A DNA stretch of 64,000 nt from contig NZ_VRLV01000020.1 of NCBI RefSeq assembly GCF_009760925.1, positions 169,368-233,367 of the forward strand. The letters are read 5' to 3'. Both the position numbers and the translations under genes were made by a program. Below the pieces are notes generated by a model. It saw nothing but the letters and a program-made list of their open reading frames with translations. It made no database searches and was not told the origin of the DNA. Each line of letters starts with the position of its first letter. Position 1 is the first letter of the stretch. Source of the stretch: Nonomuraea typhae (GTDB lineage Bacteria > Actinomycetota > Actinomycetes > Streptosporangiales > Streptosporangiaceae). This document shows, one piece after another, positions 20,096-27,893 of the stretch.

Positions 20096-21702
20096 GCGGC
20101 CACACCACCGAGCTGATCGTCTTCATCGCACTGTTCGCCCTGGTCAGCGGCATGGGATTCGTGGCCGCCCGATGGCGCAAACCCAAGGACATCGAGAGCC
20201 TCGACGAGTGGGGCCTCGGCGGCCGCAACTTCGGCACCTGGATCACCTGGTTCCTCGTCGGCGGCGACCTCTACACGGCCTACACCTTCGTGGCGGTGCC
20301 CGCCCTCGTCTTCGGCGCCGGGGCGCTGGGCTTCTACGCCGTGCCGTACACGATCGTGATCTACCCGCTGGTCTTCCTGGTGCTGACCCGGCTCTGGTCG
20401 GTCTCGCACGTGCACGGCTTCGTCACGCCGGCCGACTTCGTGCGCGCCCGCTTCGGCTCGCCCACGCTGGCGCTGGTCGTGGCCGTCACCGGCCTGGTCG
20501 CCACCATGCCCTACATCGCGCTGCAGCTCGTCGGCATCGAGGCCGTGCTGCAGTCCATGGGCGTCACCGGCCACTGGCCGATCATCGTGGCCTTCGCCAT
20601 CCTGGCCGCCTACACCTACCAGTCGGGCCTGCGCGCCCCGGCGCTGATCGCCTTCGTCAAGGACACGCTCATCTACATCGTGATCCTGGCCGCGGTCATC
20701 TACATCCCGTTCAAGCTCGGCGGCTGGGGCAACATCTTCGACGCCGCCCAGGCCAAGTTCGACAAGTCGCCCGCACCGGGCGACGGCATCCTGCTGAACG
20801 CGGGCAACCAGTTGCAGTACATCACGCTGGCCTTCGGCTCGGCGCTGGCGCTCTTCCTCTACCCGCACAGCCTCACCGGCGTGCTGGCCGCCAAGAACCG
20901 CAGCGTCATCAAGCGCAACATGTCCGCCCTGCCCGCCTACAGCTTCCTGCTCGGCCTCATCGCCCTGCTGGGCTTCATGGCGATCGCCGCCGAAACCAAG
21001 CCGGTCATCGGCGAGAACGGCAAGCCGATCGGCAACACCGTGGTCCCGGTGCTGTTCGACAACATGTTCCCCGACTGGTTCGCCGGCGTGGCCTACGCCG
21101 CGATCGCCATCGGCGCGCTCGTGCCCGCCGCCATCATGTCCATCGCGGCGGCGAACCTGTTCACCCGCAACATCTACCGCGAGTACGTCAACAAGCACGC
21201 CACCGACAAGCAGGAGGCCACGGTCTCCAAGCTCGTCTCGCTCGTGGTCAAGGTGGGCGCGGTGCTGTGCATCCTGCTGCTCGACCCGCAGTTCTCCATC
21301 GACCTGCAGCTCATCGGCGGCGTGATCATCCTGCAGACGCTGCCGTCGGTGGCGCTGGGCCTGTACACCCGGTGGTTCCACAAGGGCGGCCTGATCGCCG
21401 GTTGGGCGCTGGGCATGGCCGCCGGCATGTGGATGCTCTACACCATCCCCAACCCGGCGACCGGCAAGCTGCACTTCGGCGGCTCGGCGTTCTCGCTGAG
21501 CAACCTCGGCCTCGACACCAAGACGACGCTGTACGCCGGCATCCTCGCGCTGGCCGTCAACCTGATCGTGGCCGCGCTGGTCACCGTCGGCCTGCGGGCC
21601 GCCAAGGTGGCCGACGGCGTGGACGCCACCAAGCGCGAGGAGTACTTCGCCGACGAGGGCGACCCCCGCGTCAAGGACCTGGACCTGTCCGCCTCCCACT
21701 AG
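20092..21702 (+). CDS. Sodium:solute symporter, monocarboxylate permease type (MctP-like)
   Basis: A 536-residue SSS-family transporter with about 13 membrane helices. It begins with TTELIVFIALFALVSGMGFVAARW and the conserved GLGGRNFGTWITWFLVGGDLYTAYTF segment; the LALFLYPHSLTGVLAAKN stretch is typical of the MctP/MctC branch that takes up pyruvate, lactate, acetate or propionate. The upstream DUF3311 gene supports this branch. Specificity is inferred from family and context only. A strong terminator follows at 21714. Confidence 0.9.
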   Translation: MSGHTTELIVFIALFALVSGMGFVAARWRKPKDIESLDEWGLGGRNFGTWITWFLVGGDLYTAYTFVAVPALVFGAGALGFYAVPYTIVIYPLVFLVLTRLWSVSHVHGFVTPADFVRARFGSPTLALVVAVTGLVATMPYIALQLVGIEAVLQSMGVTGHWPIIVAFAILAAYTYQSGLRAPALIAFVKDTLIYIVILAAVIYIPFKLGGWGNIFDAAQAKFDKSPAPGDGILLNAGNQLQYITLAFGSALALFLYPHSLTGVLAAKNRSVIKRNMSALPAYSFLLGLIALLGFMAIAAETKPVIGENGKPIGNTVVPVLFDNMFPDWFAGVAYAAIAIGALVPAAIMSIAAANLFTRNIYREYVNKHATDKQEATVSKLVSLVVKVGAVLCILLLDPQFSIDLQLIGGVIILQTLPSVALGLYTRWFHKGGLIAGWALGMAAGMWMLYTIPNPATGKLHFGGSAFSLSNLGLDTKTTLYAGILALAVNLIVAALVTVGLRAAKVADGVDATKREEYFADEGDPRVKDLDLSASH

Positions 21703-21713
21703 AGCGCACGTCC

Positions 21714-21749
21714 GAAGGCCCGCTCCCGCCGCCGCGGGCGCGGGCCTTC
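21714..21749. terminator. Hairpin terminator after the symporter operon
   Basis: GAAGGCCCGC and GCGGGCCTTC form a perfect 10-bp stem with a GC-rich 16-base loop, 12 bases after the symporter stop and ahead of the convergent DUF6285 gene. Confidence 0.75.
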
Positions 21750-21785
21750 CGGGTGTACGGCGGGCGGCCCCGCCCCGGGGGCCGC

Positions 21786-22118
21786 TCAGAGGTAGCCCGG
21801 GTTGGCGACCTCCAGCTTGGCCCGGACCGCCGCGGTGAGCGCGGCGAGCAGCGCCGGGTCGTCGTCACGCCCCGCACGGATCCGGGCGGCCAGTTCCGCG
21901 TCGTCGCCCACGCCGAGCCCGGCCAGCCGTACCGCATGGGCGGCGGCCTGGGCGGGGCCGAGCTCGATCTCGCGCTCCACCATGCCCAGGACGTTGATCG
22001 CCACCCGCGTGTGAAAGCGCACCCGACCCTCCACGGCGGGCAGCACGTCGGTCTCCAGGAAGTCTCTGACCGCCGCGACCAGCGCGGCGGCGTCGGGTAC
22101 GTCGTGCGGGGCGGCCAT
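21786..22118 (-). CDS. DUF6285 domain protein
   Basis: A 110-residue, mostly helical protein (AALVAAVRDFLETDVLPAVEGRVRFHTRVAINVLGMVEREIELG). It matches DUF6285, found in actinobacterial and proteobacterial clusters beside acyl-CoA dehydrogenases and aminoglycoside-phosphotransferase-like kinases, exactly the neighbours here but divergently transcribed. The role is unknown; a joint function with those enzymes is inferred from repeated association. AGGAGGT precedes the ATG. Confidence 0.8.
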   Translation of the reverse strand: MAAPHDVPDAAALVAAVRDFLETDVLPAVEGRVRFHTRVAINVLGMVEREIELGPAQAAAHAVRLAGLGVGDDAELAARIRAGRDDDPALLAALTAAVRAKLEVANPGYL

Positions 22119-22187
22119 CCGGTGACCTCCTGAGTCAGCGATCGCTTATCCGTTGACCGGGCAACGATTATCGGCTGTGATCCTTTC

Positions 22188-23369
22188 ATGAGCTTCGCCG
22201 TACCCGACAGTGTCCGGCCGGTCCGCGACGCCGTCCACGCGTTCATGACCGAGCGGGTGGAGCCCGCCGAGCCCGCGCTGCACGCCGGGGACGCCGCGGT
22301 CCTGCGCGAACTGCAGGAGCAGGCCAGGAAGGAGGGCCTGTGGGCGCTGGGCCATCCGCGGGAGCTGGGCGGTGGCGGCCTGCCGTTCCTCGACTACGTG
22401 TACGTCAACGAGGTTCAGGGCCGCAGCGAGTACGGCCAGCTCGCGCTCGGCACGTTCACCCTCCAGGACTCGCTCATGCTGCACGAGCACGCCTCCCCCG
22501 GCCAGCGCGAGCGCTACCTGGAGCCGCTGGTGCGCGGCGACATCTGGCCCAGCTTCGCGATGACCGAACCGGAGATCGCCGGCAGCGACCCCACCCAGAT
22601 CCGCACCACGGCCATCCTCGACGGGGACGAATGGCTCATCAACGGCCACAAATGGTTCACCACCGGCGCCTCCCGCGCCGCCTACACCACGGTCATGTGC
22701 CGCACCGAGGAGGACGCCCCGCCCCACCTCGCCTTCTCCATGATCCTCGTGCCGACCGGCACGCCCGGCTACACGATCGTGCGCGAGACCCCGGTGCTCG
22801 GCCTGTCCGGCGCCCACTGCGAGGTCCGCTACGACAACGTCCGCGTCCCCGCCGCCAACCTCCTGGGCCCGCGCGGCCACGGCTTCGTCATCGCCCAGAA
22901 ACGCCTCGGGCCCGGCCGCATCTTCCACTGCATGCGCTGGCTCGGCCAGGCCCAGCGCGCCTTCGACCTCATGTGCCGCCGCCTGCACGAACGCACCGCC
23001 TTCGGCACGCCCCTCGCCCAGAAGCAGCTCATGCGGGCGCACGTCTTCGACTCCTACACCGACATCCAGTCCGCCCGCCTGCTCACCCTGCACGCCGCCC
23101 AGGCGGTGGACGCCGGGTCCGACGCCCGGGTGGAGATCGGGGCCGTCAAGGTGGTGGGGGCGCGCATGCTGCACAACGTGATCGACCGGGCCATCCAGGT
23201 GTACGGCGCCGCCGGGCTGACCCCCGACACCCCGCTCGACCGGATGTACCGGCACGCCAGGGCGGGACGTGTCTACGACGGGCCGGACGAGGTGCACGTC
23301 GACTCGGTGGGCCGGCGGGTGCTCGGCGCCTACAAGGCGGGCGGCACCTGGGAGTTCGGGCTGCGATGA
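22188..23369 (+). CDS. Acyl-CoA dehydrogenase family protein
   Basis: A 393-residue FAD-dependent dehydrogenase. The N-terminal helical domain is followed by the FAD/substrate motif FAMTEPEIAGSDPTQIRTTA (about 123-142), the beta-domain WLINGHKWFTTGAS and the C-terminal helical bundle (QAVDAGSDARVEIGAVKVVGARMLHNVIDRAIQVYGAAG). It is closest in style to the ACAD10/11 group, which works with a linked phosphotransferase on hydroxy-acyl-CoAs. Such a kinase is the next gene. The candidate catalytic base region is PDEVH near the C-terminus. Confidence 0.92.
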   Translation: MSFAVPDSVRPVRDAVHAFMTERVEPAEPALHAGDAAVLRELQEQARKEGLWALGHPRELGGGGLPFLDYVYVNEVQGRSEYGQLALGTFTLQDSLMLHEHASPGQRERYLEPLVRGDIWPSFAMTEPEIAGSDPTQIRTTAILDGDEWLINGHKWFTTGASRAAYTTVMCRTEEDAPPHLAFSMILVPTGTPGYTIVRETPVLGLSGAHCEVRYDNVRVPAANLLGPRGHGFVIAQKRLGPGRIFHCMRWLGQAQRAFDLMCRRLHERTAFGTPLAQKQLMRAHVFDSYTDIQSARLLTLHAAQAVDAGSDARVEIGAVKVVGARMLHNVIDRAIQVYGAAGLTPDTPLDRMYRHARAGRVYDGPDEVHVDSVGRRVLGAYKAGGTWEFGLR

Positions 23370-23408
23370 GCGTGCGGCCAGGGCAGGCGGGCGGAGGGGA
23401 GGACGCCG

Positions 23409-24419
23409 GTGGGCGGGAGAGCACGGGCGGACGGCCGGGACCGGGCCGAGGCCATCGTGCGGGAGGCGCTGGGCGCGGACGTGACCGTGCGTTCCTGTGT
23501 GCGCCTGCCCGGCGGCGCCTCGCGGGAGACGTGGTCGCTCGACGTCACCGCACCCGCGGGCGGGAGGGGGCTGATCCTGCGGCTCGACTCGCCGGGGGCC
23601 GCGTTGGCGGCGGGCGGCGGCGGTCTGGCCGCTGAGGCTGCGCTGATGCGGGCGGCGGCGGGGGCGGGCGTCCCGGTACCGGAGATCGTCGCCGCCGGGG
23701 AATCCGGTGGCGACGACGGCCTGCCCGGGCGCGACGGCGGCGTGCCGTACATCCTGATGGCCCGCGTGGACGGCGAGACGATCCCGCGCAAGATCCTGCG
23801 GGACGACGCCTACCGGCAGGCGCGGCCCCTGCTGGCGGCGCAGTGCGGGCGGGTGCTGGCGGCGGTGCATCGGATGCCGGTCGGGGCGGTGGCCGCGCAG
23901 GAGCCCGGTGACCCGCTGCGGCAGTGGCGGGACGTGCTGGATCTGACCGGGCAGCCGCATCCGGTGTTCGAGCTGGCCATTCGCCGCCTGGAGCGCACCC
24001 GGCCGGAGGCGAGGCGGCGCACGGTGGTGCACGGCGACTTCCGCAACGGGAACCTGATCGTCGGCCCGGAGGGTCTCCGGGCGGTGCTGGACTGGGAGCT
24101 GGCCCATGCCGGCGACCCGATCGAGGATCTCGGGTGGTTGTGCGCGAAGGCGTGGCGGTTCGGGGAGAAGGCGCCGGTGGGCGGGTTCGGGGAGTACGAC
24201 GATCTGGTCGGCGCGTACGAGGAGGCTTCAGGCGTCCGCGTGGACCGGGCGGCGCTTCGGTGGTGGGAGGCGTTCGGGGTGCTGAAGTGGGGGGTCATCT
24301 GCGTCATGCAGACGATGCGGCACCTGACGGGCGGCGCGCGGTCGGTCGAACTGGCGGCCATCGGGCGGCGGGTCTGCGAGACCGAGTGGGACCTCCTGGA
24401 GCTGCTCGGCGCCGGCTGA
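23409..24419 (+). CDS. Phosphotransferase family protein (APH/ACAD10-kinase-like)
   Basis: A 336-residue protein-kinase-fold enzyme. It shows a nucleotide-binding loop (LPGGASRETWSLDV, about 33-46), the Brenner motif VVHGDFRNGNLIV (catalytic Asp near 216) and DWELAHAGDPIEDLGW for metal binding. In ACAD10/11 systems this domain phosphorylates a 4-hydroxyacyl-CoA before elimination by the dehydrogenase domain, and here the two domains are separate consecutive genes. The GTG at 23409 follows GGAGGGGAGGA. An overlapping ATGA at the dehydrogenase stop opens a different frame and is not used. Confidence 0.88.
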   Translation: MGGRARADGRDRAEAIVREALGADVTVRSCVRLPGGASRETWSLDVTAPAGGRGLILRLDSPGAALAAGGGGLAAEAALMRAAAGAGVPVPEIVAAGESGGDDGLPGRDGGVPYILMARVDGETIPRKILRDDAYRQARPLLAAQCGRVLAAVHRMPVGAVAAQEPGDPLRQWRDVLDLTGQPHPVFELAIRRLERTRPEARRRTVVHGDFRNGNLIVGPEGLRAVLDWELAHAGDPIEDLGWLCAKAWRFGEKAPVGGFGEYDDLVGAYEEASGVRVDRAALRWWEAFGVLKWGVICVMQTMRHLTGGARSVELAAIGRRVCETEWDLLELLGAG

Positions 24420-24428
24420 CCACCCTTT

Positions 24429-24449
24429 GCCGGGCCCCACGGCCCCGGC
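24429..24449. terminator. Weak bidirectional hairpin
   Basis: GCCGGG, a 9-base loop and CCCGGC lie 10 bases after the phosphotransferase stop, between convergent genes. It is the only hairpin I see in this 90-base gap. Confidence 0.35.
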
Positions 24450-24509
24450 GCGGGCGACCGCGTCCGCGCGCTGCTGGGAGCCTGACGCCGGGGTCGTCCG
24501 CCTGGGCAC

Positions 24510-25115
24510 TCAGGTGCGCACGGGCCCATGGGCGGCTGCCGGGGTTCGGCGGCCGAGGGCGGCCACGATCACGTCGGCCAGGCCCTCGACGACCTCCTCG
24601 CGGTCCACGCCGGGGTTTTCCAGCCACCAGTCGCCGGTCGTCTGGACCATGCCGATGAAGGCGTGGCCGAGCACCTGGGCGCGCACCGGGTCGGGGGTGA
24701 CGCCTTCGGCGACCAGGATGCGGGCGAGTTCCTCGCCGAGGTCTCGGACCAGGGTGGTCATGTGGGTGCGGATCCTGCTGTCCTCGGCGCCGGCCCGGTG
24801 GAACAGGAAACGGTAGAGGTTGAGGTTGGCGCCGACCAGGTCGAGGTAGGTGACGATGGCGGCGCGGGCGCGCTCGCGCAGGTCGCCGCCCTGGGTGAAG
24901 CGCGGCCGGAGCTGGGCGATGACCGTGCGCACGTGCCGGTCGGCCAGCGCCTGGTAGAGCCCGCTCTTGTCGCCGAAGTGGCGGTAGAGGATGGGTTTGG
25001 TGATGCCCGCCTCCGCGGCGATGGCGGCCATCGACGCCTCCTGCCCGTCGCGCGCGATGACCCGATCCGCCGCGTCGAGCAGCGCCTTGCGCCGGTCCGG
25101 GCTCCGTCCCCTCAC
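24510..25115 (-). CDS. TetR/AcrR family transcriptional regulator
   Basis: A 201-residue regulator. Its N-terminal helix-turn-helix (RRKALLDAADRVIARDGQEASMAAIAAEAGITKPILYRHFGDKSGLYQAL) is of classic TetR type; the rest is the helical ligand-binding domain with WW near 165. The GTG at 25115 overlaps the TGA of the upstream membrane-protein gene (GTGA), which supports this start and translational coupling. The inverted repeat at 25562-25579, just ahead of that operon, is a likely self-operator. Confidence 0.9.
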   Translation of the reverse strand: MRGRSPDRRKALLDAADRVIARDGQEASMAAIAAEAGITKPILYRHFGDKSGLYQALADRHVRTVIAQLRPRFTQGGDLRERARAAIVTYLDLVGANLNLYRFLFHRAGAEDSRIRTHMTTLVRDLGEELARILVAEGVTPDPVRAQVLGHAFIGMVQTTGDWWLENPGVDREEVVEGLADVIVAALGRRTPAAAHGPVRT

Positions 25116-25540
25116 CTGGCAAGGATAGATCTGCTCCGGGTCCTGAACAGAGCCGATGCGACGAGAAGGCCGCCGACGAGCGTGTAGAGGCCGGTGACGC
25201 CGGCCAGCGTGCCGGGCGCCTCCCCGCGCAGCGCGCCCCAGCGGGGCAGCCCGGCGGCCAGCCGCAGCGCCAGCTCCAGCTCGGTGGCGAACAGCGCGCC
25301 GAGCAGGACCAGCGGCAGTCCGCACATCAGCGCGGCCAGCGGGGACAGCCGCTGCCAGCCGGTCAGCAGCCCGGCCAGCGCGGCGACGGCGCCCAGGTAG
25401 CCGAAACCGGCCGGGCTCGGGACGAAGCCGGTGTATCCGGCGCGCAGGGCGCGGGCGCCCGCCTCGGTCAGGTAGTAGACGGCGGGCAGCGCGAACAGGC
25501 CCACCACGGCGCCGGCCACATGACGTCCCACGCCCTTCAT
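25112..25540 (-). CDS. Small four-helix membrane protein of unknown function
   Basis: A 142-residue protein with four hydrophobic segments at about 8-26, 47-62, 70-88 and 114-131 and a basic C-terminus (RTRSRSILAR). I recognise no family. It is the first gene of an operon with the TetR regulator, so it may be an effector-handling or envelope protein under that regulator's control. Confidence 0.75.
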   Translation of the reverse strand: MKGVGRHVAGAVVGLFALPAVYYLTEAGARALRAGYTGFVPSPAGFGYLGAVAALAGLLTGWQRLSPLAALMCGLPLVLLGALFATELELALRLAAGLPRWGALRGEAPGTLAGVTGLYTLVGGLLVASALFRTRSRSILAR

Positions 25541-25561
25541 GGTCCCTTGGAATCCCAGCTA

Positions 25562-25579
25562 TGTCTCGATCTTGAGACA
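25562..25579. promoter_or_regulatory. Candidate operator TGTCTC-N6-GAGACA
   Basis: Perfect 6-bp arms 6 bases apart lie between the divergent TetR operon (start 25540) and the methyltransferase gene (start 25613). The position and symmetry fit a TetR-type binding site controlling one or both. Confidence 0.45.
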
Positions 25580-25600
25580 GACGGCGTGAAGTGCAGGGAT

Positions 25601-25606
25601 TAGCGT
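25601..25606 (+). promoter_or_regulatory. Leaderless -10 element of the methyltransferase gene
   Basis: TAGCGT followed by six bases and the ATG at 25613, with no ribosome binding site. Confidence 0.4.
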
Positions 25607-25612
25607 GGATTC

Positions 25613-26287
25613 ATGACTAACAGTGGCACTGGTCCGGGTTCGATCACCCCCGATGGATCGCCCGTCGAGTTCTACCTCCTCATGACGCCGGAAGGCGAAC
25701 CCGAGATCGTCAGCGGCGTCGTGCCCGCGGGCGGCTCCATCCTGGAGATCGGCTCCGGTGTCGGCCGGCTCACCCACGCGCTGCTCGACCTGGGCTTCGA
25801 GGTCGTGGCGGTGGACGAGTCCGCCGAGATGCTGGCGCACGTGCGCGGGCCCGCCACAGTCCGGTCGCGGGCCCAGGATCTGCGCCTGGGGCGCGAGTTC
25901 GACGCCGTGCTCCTCGCCTCGCAGCTCGTCAACACCGCCGACGACCACGACCGGCGCGAACTCATGGCCGCCTGCGCCCGCCACCTGCGCCCCGGCGGCG
26001 CGGCGATCATGCAGTGGACCCCCGACGAGAGGCACGACGTCTGGGAGGTCGGCCGGGGCCGCTCCTTCGGCGACCTGAGCATCTCCATCGCCGCCCTGGA
26101 GCAGATCTCGCCCCGGGTGATCGCCTCCACCATGCGCTACACCCAGGGCGAGCGGGTCTGGACCCAGTCGTTCTGGTCCCGGCGGCTGTCGGAGGAGGAG
26201 CTGACGGCCGAGCTCGCCGCCGTCGGGCTCCGCTTCGGCCGCTACCTGACCGACGACCAGACCTGGGTGCTGGCCGTCAAGGACTAG
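25613..26287 (+). CDS. Class I SAM-dependent methyltransferase
   Basis: A 224-residue Rossmann-fold methyltransferase. Motif I is ILEIGSGVGRLTHALLDLG (about 43-61), motif II VVAVDESAEML, motif IV FDAVLLASQLVN and the post-IV loop HLRPGGAAIMQW. The substrate is unknown. The gene is probably read from a leaderless mRNA. It runs convergently into the GH3 remnant, overlapping it by 11 bases. Confidence 0.88.
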   Translation: MTNSGTGPGSITPDGSPVEFYLLMTPEGEPEIVSGVVPAGGSILEIGSGVGRLTHALLDLGFEVVAVDESAEMLAHVRGPATVRSRAQDLRLGREFDAVLLASQLVNTADDHDRRELMAACARHLRPGGAAIMQWTPDERHDVWEVGRGRSFGDLSISIAALEQISPRVIASTMRYTQGERVWTQSFWSRRLSEEELTAELAAVGLRFGRYLTDDQTWVLAVKD

Positions 26288-26963
26288 TACGGCCGGCCGT
26301 CGCGGACCGGTACGACAGGCCGTGGCCGAACGGGTAGAGCGGATCGGCCGTGTCACCGGGCACGTCCGAACGGCTCGCCTCCACCGCGGCCATCGACCGC
26401 GGCAGCTCGAACGGCAGCCGCCCGCCCGGTCGCGACCGGCCGAACAGCACGTCGAGCAGGGCCCGGTCGCTCGCGCCGAAGTCGCCGACGACGGCCGCCG
26501 CCCCTCCGGCCAGCTCGGGGAAGACCGCGGGCCGCTCCAGGTAGACGCGGACGACCGTGGGCACCGTGCGCTGCAGCCCGCCGATCCGCTCGATCTCCTC
26601 GCGCGGGAAGGCGAGGCTGCCGGCGTGGAAGAACGCCTCGAAGCCTCCGGCCCGCGGCTCGTACGGCGCGGCCAGCCGTACCACGGCCACGTCGGCCTCC
26701 CCGGGGGTGGCCACGACCTTGGCGTATCCGGCGGCGACCGCGGGATCCACCCCCTCGGCGTAGAGCCGGGCGCCCTCGGCCAGCGGCAGCGGCCCGTTCT
26801 TCAGCAGCGTGAGTGAGGCGGCCTGGACCTCCAGCCCGGCGGCGGTGAACTCGGCCCTGCCGACGATCTCCTCGGCCCGGCCGGGATCGACGAAGGGGTC
26901 GTCGAACAGGCCGAGCGTGAACTGGCATGCCAGGGCGAAAAGCGACGCGCCACGCCACGACAT
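26277..26963 (-). pseudogene. C-terminal fragment of a glycoside hydrolase family 3 enzyme
   Basis: The 228-codon frame contains only the back half of a GH3 enzyme: FTLGLFDDPFVDPGRAEEIVG (the junction after the TIM barrel), VQAASLTLLKNG, the alpha/beta sandwich domain and the closing DPLYPFGHGLSY motif. The 300-400-residue barrel with the catalytic Asp is absent, and the sequence upstream of 26963 is non-homologous. An ATG happens to precede the fragment, so a truncated protein could be made, but it cannot be an active glycosidase of the usual kind. Confidence 0.68.
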
Positions 26964-26996
26964 GCCGAAATTACTGGGAAATACTGGAACTCCTGC

Positions 26997-27002
26997 TACT
27001 CT
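26997..27002 (+). promoter_or_regulatory. Leaderless -10 element of the helicase/nuclease operon
   Basis: TACTCT followed by six bases and the ATG at 27009, with no ribosome binding site. It is the only promoter-like element I see for the four-gene operon. Confidence 0.42.
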
Positions 27003-27008
27003 CGCGCC

Positions 27009-27893
27009 ATGAGTGACCGGCTGGACCAGCTGGAACGGCGCATCGACGACCTGCGCGCCGGTGTGCGCCGCGCCATGCGCGCCAGGGACACGGTCACCGC
27101 CCGCACCCTGCGCGCCGACCTGCGCGCCGCGGAACGCACCTGGGACGCCCTGGTCAGCACCCCGGCCGACACCACAGGGACCCCGCCCGGCAGCATCGGC
27201 CCCCCACCAGGCGGCGCCGGTGGCGCCGGCCCGACCGGCGGCGCCACGACCGGGACCCCCAGGCGCCGCGCGGGCACCACCACCGTGCGCGAACGGGTGC
27301 ACCAGGCGCTGGACGTGCTCGGCGCACCCGCCCAGCCCCGCCTCATCGTGGCCGTCAGCGAGGCGTTCTTCGCCGGCGCCCTGCGCTCGGCCCAGCTCAC
27401 CAGCCTGCGCCGCGACGAGGAACGGTCCTTCCGCGCCAGCCCGTACGGCCGGCCGTACTATCTGTGCGCCGCCCTGACCGACCGGCTCTCCTCCGCCCGG
27501 GGCCTGCTCACGCTGAGCGCCTGGCCGCTGGAGCGCCGGGTGGTGGGCCCGCTCAGCCCGCGGGTGGACTTCCTCACCTGCGCGGCGGCGGTGGCCGAGC
27601 GGATCGGGCGCACCCAGGGCCCCTCCCCGGAGGCGCTGCGCCTGGTGGCGAGGATGGGGCGCAACATTCCGGGCGGCGAGCTGGTGGAGCTGGGCAAGGA
27701 CGTCGATCCCGGCCGCGTGGCCGAGATGGCGCTGGCCGAGCTCGCCGTGCACATCGAGCGTGACACGCGTGACCGGGCCGAGCTGGCGGCCCGCGCGCGC
27801 GACCAACTGGACGATCCGGCGCGGCTGTTCGGCGTCGCGCCCCTGAGCGCCGCTAGCCTGGGCGCCGTCGGTAATGGAGGGATCACGGCGTGA
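27009..27893 (+). CDS. Unknown protein, coiled-coil plus predicted winged-helix domain; first gene of helicase/nuclease operon
   Basis: A 294-residue protein. Residues 1-50 form a charged helix (LDQLERRIDDLRAGVRRAMRARD). Residues 55-95 are a Pro/Gly/Thr linker. From about 95 there is a compact domain starting TTVRERVHQALDVLGAPAQPRLIVAVSEAFF and continuing SAQLTSLRRDEERSFRAS, which has the look of a winged helix. I do not recognise a named family. Its stop overlaps the GTG of the nuclease gene (GTGA). Within this operon it could be the DNA-binding or targeting subunit; that is inference. Confidence 0.75.
   Translation: MSDRLDQLERRIDDLRAGVRRAMRARDTVTARTLRADLRAAERTWDALVSTPADTTGTPPGSIGPPPGGAGGAGPTGGATTGTPRRRAGTTTVRERVHQALDVLGAPAQPRLIVAVSEAFFAGALRSAQLTSLRRDEERSFRASPYGRPYYLCAALTDRLSSARGLLTLSAWPLERRVVGPLSPRVDFLTCAAAVAERIGRTQGPSPEALRLVARMGRNIPGGELVELGKDVDPGRVAEMALAELAVHIERDTRDRAELAARARDQLDDPARLFGVAPLSAASLGAVGNGGITA

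Noticed and set aside
23366..23635. ATG overlapping the acyl-CoA dehydrogenase stop (ATGA) as the start of the next gene
   Set aside because: It opens a frame rich in Gly/Arg without motifs. The phosphotransferase frame starts at the GTG at 23409 with a good ribosome binding site.
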